Below, in pieces: positions 42,401-52,725 of a DNA stretch of 64,000 bases. The translations under genes and the position numbers were made by a program. The notes below the pieces were generated by a model. It was not told where the DNA came from. It ran no database searches and was given only the letters and a program-made list of their open reading frames with translations. This stretch comes from Lachnospiraceae bacterium MD308 (lineage in GTDB: Bacteria; Bacillota; Clostridia; Lachnospirales; Lachnospiraceae). Location of the stretch: NCBI GenBank assembly GCA_010206225.2, contig VIQU02000029.1, positions 25,087-89,086 on the forward strand, written 5' to 3'. Position 1 is the stretch's first letter. Every line of letters begins with the position of its first letter.

Positions 42401-43027
42401 GAGGTGATTTTCGAAGTGTTACCTAATATTTGTGGCTATGAAGATTATGATAAAACGGTTGACTTTCTTAGTATATTAAAAACCGAACTGAATAGCTATA
42501 TGGATTGGCTCTTGGAAAAAGTAACTAAAGTAACAAAAGACATTTTCAGTTCGGATGGAAAAGATGATATGATTCATACCCTTAAAGCATGGTATGAGAA
42601 TCAAAGCGATGTGGCAAAGCATGGATTATATAATACTTCTATATCAGGATTTATGTCTTGTATAGGAGATATAGATACTTATGATGAATACTCTGTAGTA
42701 CAAAAGATAATGAAGATAGTGACAGAAGTACATGCAGATTCTTGGAATGATGATACCTATAATGAATATGTAGATAATTTACAACAGCTTAAAAGTGATA
42801 TTGAAGCTATAGGTAGTGAAAATAGGAAGGGAAGCTGTGTTCTGTCATTTATAGGCAAAAATGGAGAAGTGATTCAAAAATATTATGATCAGGTAGACTC
42901 TGATGAGGGAACTATGTTTAGAAACATCATAGAGGATCAATTAGAGAGTTTCTCTGATCTTGATGTAAATGTACGAGTTGCAATCCTATTAGAAATGATA
43001 GAAAAAGTTATGCGAAAAGAGGAATAA
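39443..43027 (+). CDS. Large SspC-like P-loop ATPase (copy 1)
   Basis: A 1194-residue protein; ATG 39443 has AAAGGTGG at eight bases. Walker A GSYGKGKSH (about 64-72), Walker B IVFDEFSKFIEG (about 255), and a CYPLSPVSAYALLN motif near 395 as in BrxC/PglY- and SspC-type ATPases. The rest is helical with no recognised enzyme site. It should power the modification complex with SspB, SspD and SspA. The paralogue at 53560 shares all three motifs (DYGTGKSH, LLFDEFGRYLE, IYPMHPISTFML). Confidence 0.78.
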   Translation: MAVTKLSQIVKLNGNFKNSINLYLNLNKKEKIDSYIPTKSSLNILKRYVSSVIKNKDHSTILIGSYGKGKSHLLLILLAVVSMQRTKENDEIIKCLLRKMKAVDEETFEIVSRVWNKKGRFLPVIISGSTDDVSRSFMIALNDALKREDLTDLMPDTFFSIAEDTICRWKKEYPEVYKNYEKALKMKGISINDVENGLKVCDPEKLEVFKRVYPSLMGGEQFNPLTGSEVLPMYQSVADKLNEQYGYSGIYIVFDEFSKFIEGQEKHAIGGNMKFLQDMCELANESKDTQIYMTMVAHKSIKEYGTYLSEAVINAFTGIEGRIEEVLFNTSSKNSYELIQNAIETDTSRLHEIPEANRYFGRAKVDEYYKIPAFRTAFTYMDFEEIIVKGCYPLSPVSAYALLNISEKVAQNERTLFTFISKEEPKSMAQYVIEHIFNNEWIVTPDKVYDYFQNLFKKETGNERVHTEWLNAEYAISKAKETGKVRMLKTLAVIDIINKFDEMPPTEEILKVASGLPNATEILNSLVAKELIYKKETNNCYVFKTRAGASLKSEIKRRRVLKDSVNLSQVFADISNIQYVLPKRYNNTYSMTRYFRFEYLDVVDFLKLENADILLQDGKFQDGKVVALYSLDNCDRTEQLVKKVKELTSYNIIVIYTKKPFIMMDKARDYEILQNIKSDEKFMKENEILSKELAVMEEELEKILSDYLEYEFEQSGSHITIYNDGDKWVLDENISTSIAVDIVCKHYYSETVVINNELINKQYIKTAPIKKSRKIIMQNILDGDSVEYYLSGTSSESTIYRAVMVNSGIVADEKSDKVINLLGIFEAFFDSCVDEKKSLSILVNRFCGKPFGMRAGVLPILLAYSLSKRHEDIVVYYEDRETALNVDTIINMVDYPTKYSIFISKDSADKDRYLQNLYDLFADKADKNLSGNRIANILTCMQRWYRALPQVTKNIRKGNEYISDERILKALPKLKNVMQRMDVNAYEVIFEVLPNICGYEDYDKTVDFLSILKTELNSYMDWLLEKVTKVTKDIFSSDGKDDMIHTLKAWYENQSDVAKHGLYNTSISGFMSCIGDIDTYDEYSVVQKIMKIVTEVHADSWNDDTYNEYVDNLQQLKSDIEAIGSENRKGSCVLSFIGKNGEVIQKYYDQVDSDEGTMFRNIIEDQLESFSDLDVNVRVAILLEMIEKVMRKEE

Positions 43028-43029
43028 GA

Positions 43030-44163
43030 ATGATTTATTTGGATAATGCCGCTACAACATATCCTAAACCAGAAGAAGTGTATCAAAAGATAGATTGGGC
43101 TAATCGCAATATTGCAGTAAATTCGGGAAGAGGATCTTATAAGGTTGCACAAGAGGCTTCTAGACTGATTGAAGATACTCGAAGACAATTGATTGAGTTC
43201 GTACATGGCATTGGTATTGAACACGCAGTATTGCTTCCATCGGCAACTATTGCTTTAAATGTAATTTTAAATGGCTTGTCATTTTCGGACGGAGATGTTA
43301 TATATGTTTCTCCCTATGAACATAATGCGGTTGCACGTACTTTGTACAGAATAAGTACTATAAAGAATATATATATTGAGGAATTACCATTAAAAGAAAA
43401 TCATGAAATTGATATGGACAAGGTTAAGTACTTATTTATGAAAAACAAACCATCATGTGTATGTTGTACGCATGTAAGTAATGTGACAGGATATATTTTA
43501 CCAGTTAAAGAAATATTTGAGGTGGCAAAAGAATATGGAGCAGTTACCATTATGGATGCATCACAATCTTTTGGACTTTTAGATATCGATATAAAAAAGT
43601 GTAAAGCGGATTTTATTGTTTTTGCCGGGCATAAAACCTTATATGGTCCATTAGGGGTAGCTGGTTTTATTGATAATGCTACAGTACCACTTGATACATA
43701 TATTGTGGGAGGTACAGGAAGTGAATCTCTAAATTTAGATATGCCAAAGCAAGTACCGGAAAGATATGAGGCTGCAAGTAAAAACATTGTAGCGATTGCA
43801 GGACTGAATGAAGCTTTGTCAGTGGTAGATAGAAATGGTAATTATCAAAAGGAAAAACTACTATCTGAATATGCGGTAGAAAAATTAAAAAAATTGAAAA
43901 ATACAATTCTCTATATACCAGAAAACCTTGCTCAGCATATTGGCGTGATATCTTTTAATGTAAAAGGTTATAAGGCTGAGGATGTAGGAATAATTTTGGA
44001 CGAAGATTTTGATATAGCTGTAAGAACGGGATATCATTGTGCACCGTATATACATAAATATTTGGACGATGAAAAATATCTTGGAACTGTAAGAATTGGC
44101 TTAGGACAGTATAATACAAAAAATGATATTGACCAGCTAATAGATGCTATAAGTGAACTATAA
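43030..44163 (+). CDS. Cysteine desulfurase, SspA/IscS-like
   Basis: A 377-residue PLP enzyme that mobilises sulfur from cysteine. The start MIYLDNAATTYPKPEEV, the PLP-lysine segment VFAGHKTLYGPLGVAG, and the active Cys in VRTGYHCAPYIHKYL are all present. The start follows the SspC stop by 2 bases. Within the operon it is the sulfur donor for the SspD-like enzyme, as SspA or DndA in known systems. It lacks the extended Cys loop of IscS, resembling SufS-like, persulfide-relay types. Confidence 0.92.
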   Translation: MIYLDNAATTYPKPEEVYQKIDWANRNIAVNSGRGSYKVAQEASRLIEDTRRQLIEFVHGIGIEHAVLLPSATIALNVILNGLSFSDGDVIYVSPYEHNAVARTLYRISTIKNIYIEELPLKENHEIDMDKVKYLFMKNKPSCVCCTHVSNVTGYILPVKEIFEVAKEYGAVTIMDASQSFGLLDIDIKKCKADFIVFAGHKTLYGPLGVAGFIDNATVPLDTYIVGGTGSESLNLDMPKQVPERYEAASKNIVAIAGLNEALSVVDRNGNYQKEKLLSEYAVEKLKKLKNTILYIPENLAQHIGVISFNVKGYKAEDVGIILDEDFDIAVRTGYHCAPYIHKYLDDEKYLGTVRIGLGQYNTKNDIDQLIDAISEL

Positions 44164-44185
44164 AAGATGAGAAAGAGGTTTGAAT

Positions 44186-45895
44186 ATGGACAATAAGTTG
44201 TATATTGATTACTTAAATTCATTGCATAATTATAATGCTCAAAACGAAAATGCATATGGCGAAAGAAATATTGATAATCCATATTTTAAAGAAGTTATGG
44301 TTAGAGTAGGATTATGCGATTATATAAAAGAAAACCTTACAGTAAAAGAACCTCATATAATCATTTTGACAGGTCATGCCGGGGACGGAAAAACTAGTAT
44401 AATGTATCAGGTTTTGACAGATATTGGGGCAGAGTTTGATGCAAAAGAAAAACTAAGTGAGATTACGCTTCCTAATGGAGCACAATGTCTGTGCATAAAG
44501 GATTTTAGTGAAATTCCAGAAGAGGAACAGGAAAATCAGATTGACAGAATTCATGTGATGAAAAAATCTGTAGATATGGTTAAAAATGGAGATTATGTTT
44601 TCGTGGTAGCAAATACAGGTCCCCTTATTAATACATTTGGTGAGTTATTCGATACGAATGAGAATAAGGAAAAATCCAGAATTCAATTAATAAATATGAT
44701 GGATAATAATGATGGAGAAATAAAATATATCCAAGATGTTCCATTATGTGTAATTAATGTAGCTACTGTTGATAATGTGTATTTTGCAACAGAATTTCTT
44801 GAAAAAATCACACAGGATAAATTATGGAAGAAATGTGAGGAGTGTAATAAGCATCACTACTGCCATATTTATAGAAATAGGAACTTAATTGTAGAAAATA
44901 AAACAAAAGTGTACGAGTTTATAAATAATCATTTTATTTGGCTGACGGAGTATGGTACACGATTGACTATTCGAAGCATGACAGAGCAACTTGCATTTAT
45001 GATTACTGGTGGAATGTCTTGTGAAGAAGTGACTAACAATGAAGCGTATAAATACCTTTTTAGTAATTTGTTTTTTGGATATATAGGTACGAAATTAAAT
45101 GCTAGAGCGTTGAATATTATGGCGATAGCAGCAGCAAATAAATGTATGTATGATCATAAGAGATTACGTTCTGATGAAAAACTTCTAGTAAGTAAAGAAT
45201 ATAATGAGATATTTGGCAACGCAATTAATGAGATTATAACGGATGCAGAAAAAAATAATGCCTTTATTGGTGGTTGGACAGAATTCCTTCGTAGGACATA
45301 TCTGTTTACCAATATAATCACAGATGATGTTGTGGCATCACAAGATTATGAAGATGTATTTTCAAAACAATTTAAAAGATATCTTGCGTTAAGGGATGGG
45401 ACAGATACTCCCTCAAAGACAGATGCGAATTTGATAGCAGATGCATTATCAATGATTTATGTAGGAACACCTAGTGATGGAACAGAAATTCCATTAACTT
45501 TGAGTAGGGAAGCCGGAATTACACAAAATGTACAGTTAATTACAGGTACAATTCCAGTACGAAGACTCAGAGTTAAGGCAATGAAAACGAAAGACTGTAC
45601 TTTTAATAAAGGTAAAGATAGATATGAACTAAGATTAGAAATTGATAGGACAAGTCTAGACACGGTATTAACTTTGCCAATGTTGGATTATTTTGAAGAG
45701 TTGAAAAATGGTGTAATAGCAACAAATATTGATCCACAATTATCACATGGAGTCGAAAGCTTGAAAACACAAATATCTGAATTACTTGAAGATGATGAAG
45801 ATGAAAATGTGATTGAAATTGTAGTTCTTAAAAATAGTGGCAATGATAATATACGTCTCGAATTAACTGATGACGGAAAAATCAGAGAAGTGTAG
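44186..45895 (+). CDS. DptF-like ATPase
   Basis: A 569-residue protein from ATG 44186 (GAGG upstream). Walker A is GHAGDGKTS (63-71). A zinc-knuckle-like CEECNKHHYC lies at 217-226. The remainder is helical, ending in an acidic DEDENVIEIVVLK. By order (between the modification genes and a DptG/DptH pair) and by the ATP-binding type it fits DptF, a phosphorothioation-dependent restriction protein. No nuclease motif is evident. Assignment rests mainly on synteny. Confidence 0.6.
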   Translation: MDNKLYIDYLNSLHNYNAQNENAYGERNIDNPYFKEVMVRVGLCDYIKENLTVKEPHIIILTGHAGDGKTSIMYQVLTDIGAEFDAKEKLSEITLPNGAQCLCIKDFSEIPEEEQENQIDRIHVMKKSVDMVKNGDYVFVVANTGPLINTFGELFDTNENKEKSRIQLINMMDNNDGEIKYIQDVPLCVINVATVDNVYFATEFLEKITQDKLWKKCEECNKHHYCHIYRNRNLIVENKTKVYEFINNHFIWLTEYGTRLTIRSMTEQLAFMITGGMSCEEVTNNEAYKYLFSNLFFGYIGTKLNARALNIMAIAAANKCMYDHKRLRSDEKLLVSKEYNEIFGNAINEIITDAEKNNAFIGGWTEFLRRTYLFTNIITDDVVASQDYEDVFSKQFKRYLALRDGTDTPSKTDANLIADALSMIYVGTPSDGTEIPLTLSREAGITQNVQLITGTIPVRRLRVKAMKTKDCTFNKGKDRYELRLEIDRTSLDTVLTLPMLDYFEELKNGVIATNIDPQLSHGVESLKTQISELLEDDEDENVIEIVVLKNSGNDNIRLELTDDGKIREV

Positions 45896-45906
45896 GAGGC
45901 AAGATT

Positions 45907-47421
45907 ATGGAAACATTTCCAAGTTGGATGAAAGACGACTATAGAAAAATTGCGAATAAAGGTCCGCTATCTACATTGATTTTTGGACACAGATTTAAAT
46001 CAGATCAGACTTTATATGAATATTTGACAGAATTTTTGTTAGTGTTTGTGTCAGCGAAAAATGAAGATTTAAATGAAGGGAAAATGCATTTTCACGATAT
46101 TACCATCGAGAAAAACCTCAGTTATTGGGTAGAACCTAGAATGGCTCTGCGAAGATTTATTTTTTATGACAAAGCAAAAAAGAAAGGAGCTATACCGGCA
46201 GATGCTATTGCTTATCGTGAAATGATAGATCTGATATCAGATAAAATGGATATAGGTGACAAAGAACTGGCAAAAGAATACGTTGAGGATATTCAGGATT
46301 TATTTCATGGCTATGCGGCTGTAGTAAGAAATAGATTTTGGGGTGCCCAAACTCTGTTGCCGATATGTCCAGAATTTGTGTTGTGTGGAGTAGATCCTAC
46401 TGAAAAAAAACGTAAGAAGGATGTTAATTGGGAAGATGATCCTGAAAGTTTAGATACCAAATTTGATTTTACAAAACATAACTTTTTGTCTAGAGGCGGT
46501 GAACTGTATTATCTACATTTACTTCAAGGATTAGATGGAAACAAGAATAGGCAAAATAAATTAGAACATCTTTTAAATGATTTAGTAAATGGACAGTGTC
46601 AGAAAATTTCAAAATTGGCAAGTTATGTTCAAGAGTCGTGGGAGGAACAGTATTCGCTTGATAAGACTGCATTATCACAAAAGCTAGAAGTAGCATATAT
46701 CCCGGCTACAGGATACAAAGAATGTGGTAGTAGTAGTGTCGATGAATTGATTAGTTATCTTTCGTGTAAGTTACATCCAATAACTAGAGTTGAGATTCTT
46801 GCCAAAGGTGTTATGTTTCAGATTATGCGTATGATGTCTTTTAGAGTTGCAGATTATCTCGGCAAAGAGACACCAATATGGATAGTAGATATGAAGGGAG
46901 AAACTACTGATACAGTAAAAAAAATTGCGCATGAGTCATTTAGAAGTTTAGAATCTGACTTTATGACTGCTATTAATAAAATGGCAAATGAAGCAGGAAT
47001 TGCTGACGATGAACGTATGAAAAAGGTGCGTGAAGCACGTATTAATTCAATGGATATTTTTAAGAGCAAGGGAAAAGAATTGCAGTGTATTATTCCTGTT
47101 TCGGGACCTTTTGAAAGATTTACATTATCTGAGGATGTGATTCGTTTTCTTGTTTTATCACTAATTCAACCAGGAGATAAGATGACATTAAAAATGTTTT
47201 TGGAAAAACTATACCAAAACTATAGAATAGTGATTGGCCCGGAAGAGTATAGAAAAAGTATGCAAGACGCATCTATGGACTCTTCGTTAGCAAACAGCTT
47301 TTCTGAAAATGTGGTTGCATTTCAGCAATTTTTACGTTCCACAGGTTTTTTAAAGGAGTTGTCGGATGCAACTTCAATAGTAATTAATCCATATGAGCCA
47401 ATTGAGGAGGTAGATTCATGA
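45907..47421 (+). CDS. DptG-like protein
   Basis: A 504-residue protein, AGGAGG upstream. It has no P-loop; it starts METFPSWMKDDYRKIANKGP and contains YLTEFLLVFVSAKNEDLNEG and a late QPGDKMTLKMFLEKLYQNYR. Overlapping 4 bases with the DptH-like gene (ATGA). Position between F-like and H-like genes matches DptG of Dnd systems; sequence recognition is weak. It may bridge the ATPases or bind DNA. Confidence 0.5.
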   Translation: METFPSWMKDDYRKIANKGPLSTLIFGHRFKSDQTLYEYLTEFLLVFVSAKNEDLNEGKMHFHDITIEKNLSYWVEPRMALRRFIFYDKAKKKGAIPADAIAYREMIDLISDKMDIGDKELAKEYVEDIQDLFHGYAAVVRNRFWGAQTLLPICPEFVLCGVDPTEKKRKKDVNWEDDPESLDTKFDFTKHNFLSRGGELYYLHLLQGLDGNKNRQNKLEHLLNDLVNGQCQKISKLASYVQESWEEQYSLDKTALSQKLEVAYIPATGYKECGSSSVDELISYLSCKLHPITRVEILAKGVMFQIMRMMSFRVADYLGKETPIWIVDMKGETTDTVKKIAHESFRSLESDFMTAINKMANEAGIADDERMKKVREARINSMDIFKSKGKELQCIIPVSGPFERFTLSEDVIRFLVLSLIQPGDKMTLKMFLEKLYQNYRIVIGPEEYRKSMQDASMDSSLANSFSENVVAFQQFLRSTGFLKELSDATSIVINPYEPIEEVDS

Positions 47422-50400
47422 AATATGTGGTAAATAGAATTATTGAACTTATAATGGATAATGAGCCTTCTAAAGATAAAGAAACCATGATTAGAGTGGA
47501 TGGCTTTGATAATATAAAAATCTATGAGCAGGTTGCATCAAAACTTTCAGAAGAACTCCTTAAAGAGGGGCTTACTTTAGATATAAAGCTTGCAAAGAAT
47601 AAATGGAATGCGTTTAAGAAAAAAACAGACAATACAACAATTTTACAATCTATGATGCAGCATAACTGGGTTGCAGAAGAAGATAGTATGACACACTATA
47701 GAAATCTTCACAATAGTAATGTTGTAGTGCTTTTGGGAACAGAAGATGAAGAAGATAAAGGTGGACTTGCTAATTTTCAAAGTATTACTCCTGATATTCT
47801 CATTAAAACATTGAATGGCAAATATCATATGATTTTTAACGATGAGTCGCTTACTGATTCTGATAATGAAGTGATTGATCGCCTTTACAAAGACTTATTT
47901 GAGTTTGAGGCTATAGATATATGTAAATTAAGTGATATAGCAGACTCTTGGAATGGAAAAATTTCTAATAGTAAAGATTTCATTGAATTGTTCTTTAATG
48001 AATTGCCTACATGGGGACTGCCTTTAAGACGTCTTGAATTGCCGAAAAGACAGGAAATTATGGGACGCAAAAATGTATTGGCGGGGTGTCATAGATTCAT
48101 TGTACGTCAACCATTTAATAGTAAGATGTCTATTACGCAATATAATAAATACATGAAGAGAATCGATTATTATAATTCAGGAGAGGCAGATTTAGCAAAA
48201 TATCCCGGAGATAATGATTGCTGGTCTGAACAGGGAATAAGTAATTATGATGAATTCTCAAAAGTATTGAAGGAATTTATTATCGGCGAGAATTTGAGCG
48301 AAAATACAAGTAAGTTGCTTACGGTGGATTATAGTATAGTTGAAGATGTATTGGAAATAGGTGTACCTACTGGAAAAAAACCACCTAAAGATAAAGTGAA
48401 AACATTGATTGGAGAGCCACTCGAAGTATTCACAAATGCATTATTTACAACATTAGCACATATTAAAAATGCAGACATTAGTATTGAAAATATTGAGTTT
48501 AGATTTTCACAGGCTGAAATTGTGTGCATGTATTCAGATATTGAAGATGACGAAGAACAACAGCAATTACTGGATACTTGGAAGGCAATATGCACTCATT
48601 GCGGTGGAGTTATAGAATATTTAAATAAAAGAATGTGGACGGTTAACAATAATGATATAGCTTTATCATGTCAGCCAGAAGGTTTTCTTATACCGGCACA
48701 GGCATATCATTTTATTGAAGAAGACGCCATGATTAAGTCAGCATCAGCAAATAAGTCAGTAAGTAAGATTAGTTTTTCAACTTGTTATTATGTTAATGGA
48801 AAAAAATTTCATCATGATTTTCAGTGGAAATTCGGTGCGACTAATTCTTGGGATAAAAACTTTGGTGAATTATGTTTACAAGATTTTTGCAAGGACAAAG
48901 AAGGTATTAACATTCCGGTATCTGAAATAACAAAAATTAACTCTTTGATATTCTCAAAGAGCGAAGAGGAATTTTTTGATCGCTTAAAAGAGAGTGATAT
49001 ATCATTTGATTTTAATTTAGCAGATTATATTGATAGAAAGATACCGGCAGACGAGAAAGTGATTTCTGCAAGATTTGATGAGGTAGGAAAAGCATTTACA
49101 GAATTTGCATACACTATTGCTAATGAAGGTTTTTATACATGTTTAGCGAAAGATTGCTCAGAAATATCAAAATTATGTTCAGCATATGCAAATCTTGGAA
49201 AATATTTAAGAGAAAGAACATTCCCGGAAAACCTGAAATGGATTTTAGATGCATATGTCAATTCGTTTAACATAATTGGTGACATAAGTGTGTTTGAAGC
49301 AGAAAAAGAAATTGAGAGTTGTATAGTTCCAGCATGGCATCCTGCAACTTTAGAAAAGATAAATGATCAAAAAATATTTTTTCTGGATGGATGTGGAGAA
49401 TGGTGGAATGAGGCACAAGAGAAGGAAAAAGTAACAGAAAAGGAAATTTCAGATACGCTATCAGATTTACTTCAGATGAGTATGTTACAGAGTACACTTG
49501 ATTTATTTCCTTCATATGGACAGGTGTATTTTGGTACAATTGCTTCTTATGGTGCATTTAGTTTATATGGTAGAAATGATATCAAAAATGAAAACAGACT
49601 GAGAGATATGATTCATAAGGACGCTATCTTCGACGATGATTTTGATAAAAATGAAGTAGCAAGACTTAATGATAATGCCAAGATGATATATGGTGTAATG
49701 TTAGACTATGCAAAGGCATTTCCTAATTCGGCAGATAATCTTAGTATTGTTTTTATTGATCCGTCAGAATTACAGCCCATTGTTGCTGCAATGTATAAGT
49801 ATATTGACACAAGAAGAAAGAACAATGCGACTGCTAAGGTAGATATATCTTTGCGTATTCTTGTCAAACCAGAGAACAAAGGAGGAAGAAATTATCTTGC
49901 ATATTGGATGGATGAATTTTTCTCGCAGGACGAGAATGTGAATATTCATACCTATTTGAACGAATGGAGTTCAAAGGCACAACTTGAGAAATTATTGAAT
50001 GGTAATAATGATATAGCATTTGTTATGGATATTCTCAAGGTAAATAATCTGGGATTTGTTGCATCTCACAGTAATGTGAGTTTAGCACCAAGTCAATGCA
50101 GATTTCCGATAGTTTATAAACCTACTCCTATATCTAGTACTTCAGTAAAGAGAACTATTGAATTGTCACAACCACAGTTCAAGGCAGCTTATGAGCACAC
50201 ACAAATTGTGCGTTATCGTAATAATATGGAGAAAATCCCTGACGAAATGTATATTGCTTCTAAAGAAGTAAGTATTGATTCTGATGGTCAAGCCATTGTC
50301 CATTTTCTTCATGAAAAGGCTTATTGGGTAGTATGTGTTGATAGTGGTATGGATGGAGCTTTATTAAGAAGCGATGATGTGCACCAACAGGATTACAATA

Positions 50401-52724
50401 TTATTGGTTTTAGTACTGGAAAAGGTGCATATGGACAATACAATTTAACAATTACCACAAGAAAAACGATATTAGAAACGATTAGGAAAAAGTTGGAGGA
50501 CCGTTTATATAGTTTATTTAAGTGGGACAAGGAACAGATAAAAAAGGCGGCACAGCTTTGTATTGACGAGGCAAGTGGATTGGATGGAATTAGCCTTTTG
50601 TCAGCAATTAATCCAAAAGATGAAAATATCCGTGAATTTTTAGCATATATACTAACTTCGTTAAGGGAAGAAAAATCTCGTAGTGATAGTGTTCTTAAGA
50701 TAGTAATTCATTTAGACTCATATAAGCACTGGTTTGATGGAGATATTGACAAGGATGAGGATAATTCAGCATCTCGCCCCGATTTCCTCGTTTTAGAGGC
50801 TTTTTTTACTGACGATGAGAAGCTGAAATTAAAAGCTACAGTAACCGAATGCAAGACTTCAATATATGCTAATGCTGAACAACACAAGAGTCATGCACTA
50901 GAACAGGTGAAACACGGAGTACGCACATTGAGTAAAATTTTCAATCCGAATTCAAAATCAATAAAAAGAAGATATTGGTATGCACAATTGTATCGAGCAT
51001 TGGCATTTGCACAAGTTACTTTTAGTAACAATACAGAGGAATTTGCAGAAGTATCTTCAAAACTTCGAAGTATATTGGATGGAAATTATGAAATTGAGTG
51101 GAATTCAAGAATATTAGGATTTTGGATAGATATGCCGGGTGACAAAGAGATTGAAAATGTATCTGATGATGGAATAACAATATGCGACGTTCCACAGAAA
51201 GTAATACAGTCATTTTTATTGGAAAATAGAGTAAGTGATGTTGATTTTGTGAATATAGATGCAAAAGATTTTATTGAAGATGATGAACAGCAAGAAAGGA
51301 TTAAAGAGCGTGAAAGGATTCTTGAGGAGGAGATTGAGTCATCACAAAAAGGAAAAGTAAAAAGGATGCAATTTGCTGAAACATATAGCCCGATTAAGAG
51401 AAACGAGGAACTTTCTGAGGACGTTCCGACTGAGAATGCAGAGATTCAATCAGAAGATGTATCAGTAAACAATACAAATAAGGAGACAGAAAACCAGAAT
51501 TTAGATGATGATATTGAAGCACATGATGTATCTGATAGAGTTCCAGAGCCTGCACAAGGTGATGTTCCTCAATCTATTAAAGAAGATATGATTGAAAATA
51601 ACGACAATCTTGAAAATATTAGAGTTTTAATAGGCAAAAGTAAAACATCTTCAGATGTGTATTGGGAATTTGGAAGTCCACAAATGGCAAATAGACATTT
51701 ATTAATCACGGGTACATCTGGTCAGGGAAAGACGTATAGTATTCAGACCATGCTATATGAATTAGCGAAGGGAAATATTTCGTCTGTTGTATTTGATTAT
51801 ACAGAGGGATTTCGTTTAGACCAGCTCGAATCGGAATTTGTAGAGAGTATGCATAACAAAATCAACCAGCATATTGTAAAAATTCAGGGGGTGCCTATTA
51901 ATCCATTTAAGAGACAAGAACAGGATTTCGCAGGAATGAAAATTCAAGATACTCCAGCCGATGTTGCAGGACGATTTGCTAATATATTAACACATGTATA
52001 TGGTTTCGGAGAACAACAGTATGCTGCCATTTACGAGGCAACAAGAGTGGGAATGGAAAAATATGGCGATGCCATGGATATGAATCATTTTCAAGAAGAA
52101 TTAGTAGAAATACAGTCTAAAAATGCATCTGCCAAAACGGTTGTATCCAAAATGACACCGTTTTTTCATAGCATTGAATTTAACAAAGATGCAGAATTTG
52201 ATTGGGGGAATATATTGTATGCCGAAGAGGCAAAAATGAATATTTTCCAATTGACAATGATTGATAGAGAGATGCAAGTAATTGTAACGGAGCTTATGTT
52301 ATGGGATGCATGGTATTATACAAAAAATTATGGCTCAAAAGAGAAACCTTTTGTTGTAGTATTGGACGAGGCTCAAAATCTTTCTCATAAAGAAAATTCG
52401 CCAAGTAAAGCTATTCTTACTGAGGGGAGAAAATTCGGATGGTCTGCGTGGTTTGCAACGCAGTCATTAAAGGTGCTTGCAGATGATGAAGTGGTCAGAC
52501 TGATGCAAGCTGCATTTAAATTGTATTTTAAACCTACGGATGAAGAAATAACTAAGATGTCAAAGCAGCTTGATCCCACAAATTCCAGTCTTTGGATTGG
52601 CGCATTAAAAGCACTGAAAAAGGGACAGTGCATTGTGGTCGGAGATCGCAGAAAAGATGATGGAACTTTTGGAGGTACTAAGCCTACTGTCACTAATATT
52701 ACTTCATTTAAGGAGAGAAGTTGA
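47418..52724 (+). CDS. DptH-like restriction protein: HerA/FtsK-type ATPase with nuclease-like motif
   Basis: A 1768-residue protein. The C-terminal ATPase has Walker A GTSGQGKTY (1432-1440), Walker B VVVLDEAQN (D1650, E1651) and the FATQSLKVL sensor, as in HerA/VirB4-type translocases. Residues about 1115-1160 show a PD-(D/E)xK-like arrangement: D1122 (RPDFLVLEAF), E1144-C-K1146 (VTECKTSI) and a downstream Gln (ALEQVKHG). This suggests it both moves along and cuts unmodified DNA. It is flanked by DptF/G-like genes and DUF4007/ATPase genes. Confidence 0.68.
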   Translation: MKYVVNRIIELIMDNEPSKDKETMIRVDGFDNIKIYEQVASKLSEELLKEGLTLDIKLAKNKWNAFKKKTDNTTILQSMMQHNWVAEEDSMTHYRNLHNSNVVVLLGTEDEEDKGGLANFQSITPDILIKTLNGKYHMIFNDESLTDSDNEVIDRLYKDLFEFEAIDICKLSDIADSWNGKISNSKDFIELFFNELPTWGLPLRRLELPKRQEIMGRKNVLAGCHRFIVRQPFNSKMSITQYNKYMKRIDYYNSGEADLAKYPGDNDCWSEQGISNYDEFSKVLKEFIIGENLSENTSKLLTVDYSIVEDVLEIGVPTGKKPPKDKVKTLIGEPLEVFTNALFTTLAHIKNADISIENIEFRFSQAEIVCMYSDIEDDEEQQQLLDTWKAICTHCGGVIEYLNKRMWTVNNNDIALSCQPEGFLIPAQAYHFIEEDAMIKSASANKSVSKISFSTCYYVNGKKFHHDFQWKFGATNSWDKNFGELCLQDFCKDKEGINIPVSEITKINSLIFSKSEEEFFDRLKESDISFDFNLADYIDRKIPADEKVISARFDEVGKAFTEFAYTIANEGFYTCLAKDCSEISKLCSAYANLGKYLRERTFPENLKWILDAYVNSFNIIGDISVFEAEKEIESCIVPAWHPATLEKINDQKIFFLDGCGEWWNEAQEKEKVTEKEISDTLSDLLQMSMLQSTLDLFPSYGQVYFGTIASYGAFSLYGRNDIKNENRLRDMIHKDAIFDDDFDKNEVARLNDNAKMIYGVMLDYAKAFPNSADNLSIVFIDPSELQPIVAAMYKYIDTRRKNNATAKVDISLRILVKPENKGGRNYLAYWMDEFFSQDENVNIHTYLNEWSSKAQLEKLLNGNNDIAFVMDILKVNNLGFVASHSNVSLAPSQCRFPIVYKPTPISSTSVKRTIELSQPQFKAAYEHTQIVRYRNNMEKIPDEMYIASKEVSIDSDGQAIVHFLHEKAYWVVCVDSGMDGALLRSDDVHQQDYNIIGFSTGKGAYGQYNLTITTRKTILETIRKKLEDRLYSLFKWDKEQIKKAAQLCIDEASGLDGISLLSAINPKDENIREFLAYILTSLREEKSRSDSVLKIVIHLDSYKHWFDGDIDKDEDNSASRPDFLVLEAFFTDDEKLKLKATVTECKTSIYANAEQHKSHALEQVKHGVRTLSKIFNPNSKSIKRRYWYAQLYRALAFAQVTFSNNTEEFAEVSSKLRSILDGNYEIEWNSRILGFWIDMPGDKEIENVSDDGITICDVPQKVIQSFLLENRVSDVDFVNIDAKDFIEDDEQQERIKERERILEEEIESSQKGKVKRMQFAETYSPIKRNEELSEDVPTENAEIQSEDVSVNNTNKETENQNLDDDIEAHDVSDRVPEPAQGDVPQSIKEDMIENNDNLENIRVLIGKSKTSSDVYWEFGSPQMANRHLLITGTSGQGKTYSIQTMLYELAKGNISSVVFDYTEGFRLDQLESEFVESMHNKINQHIVKIQGVPINPFKRQEQDFAGMKIQDTPADVAGRFANILTHVYGFGEQQYAAIYEATRVGMEKYGDAMDMNHFQEELVEIQSKNASAKTVVSKMTPFFHSIEFNKDAEFDWGNILYAEEAKMNIFQLTMIDREMQVIVTELMLWDAWYYTKNYGSKEKPFVVVLDEAQNLSHKENSPSKAILTEGRKFGWSAWFATQSLKVLADDEVVRLMQAAFKLYFKPTDEEITKMSKQLDPTNSSLWIGALKALKKGQCIVVGDRRKDDGTFGGTKPTVTNITSFKERS

Positions 52725-52725
52725 A

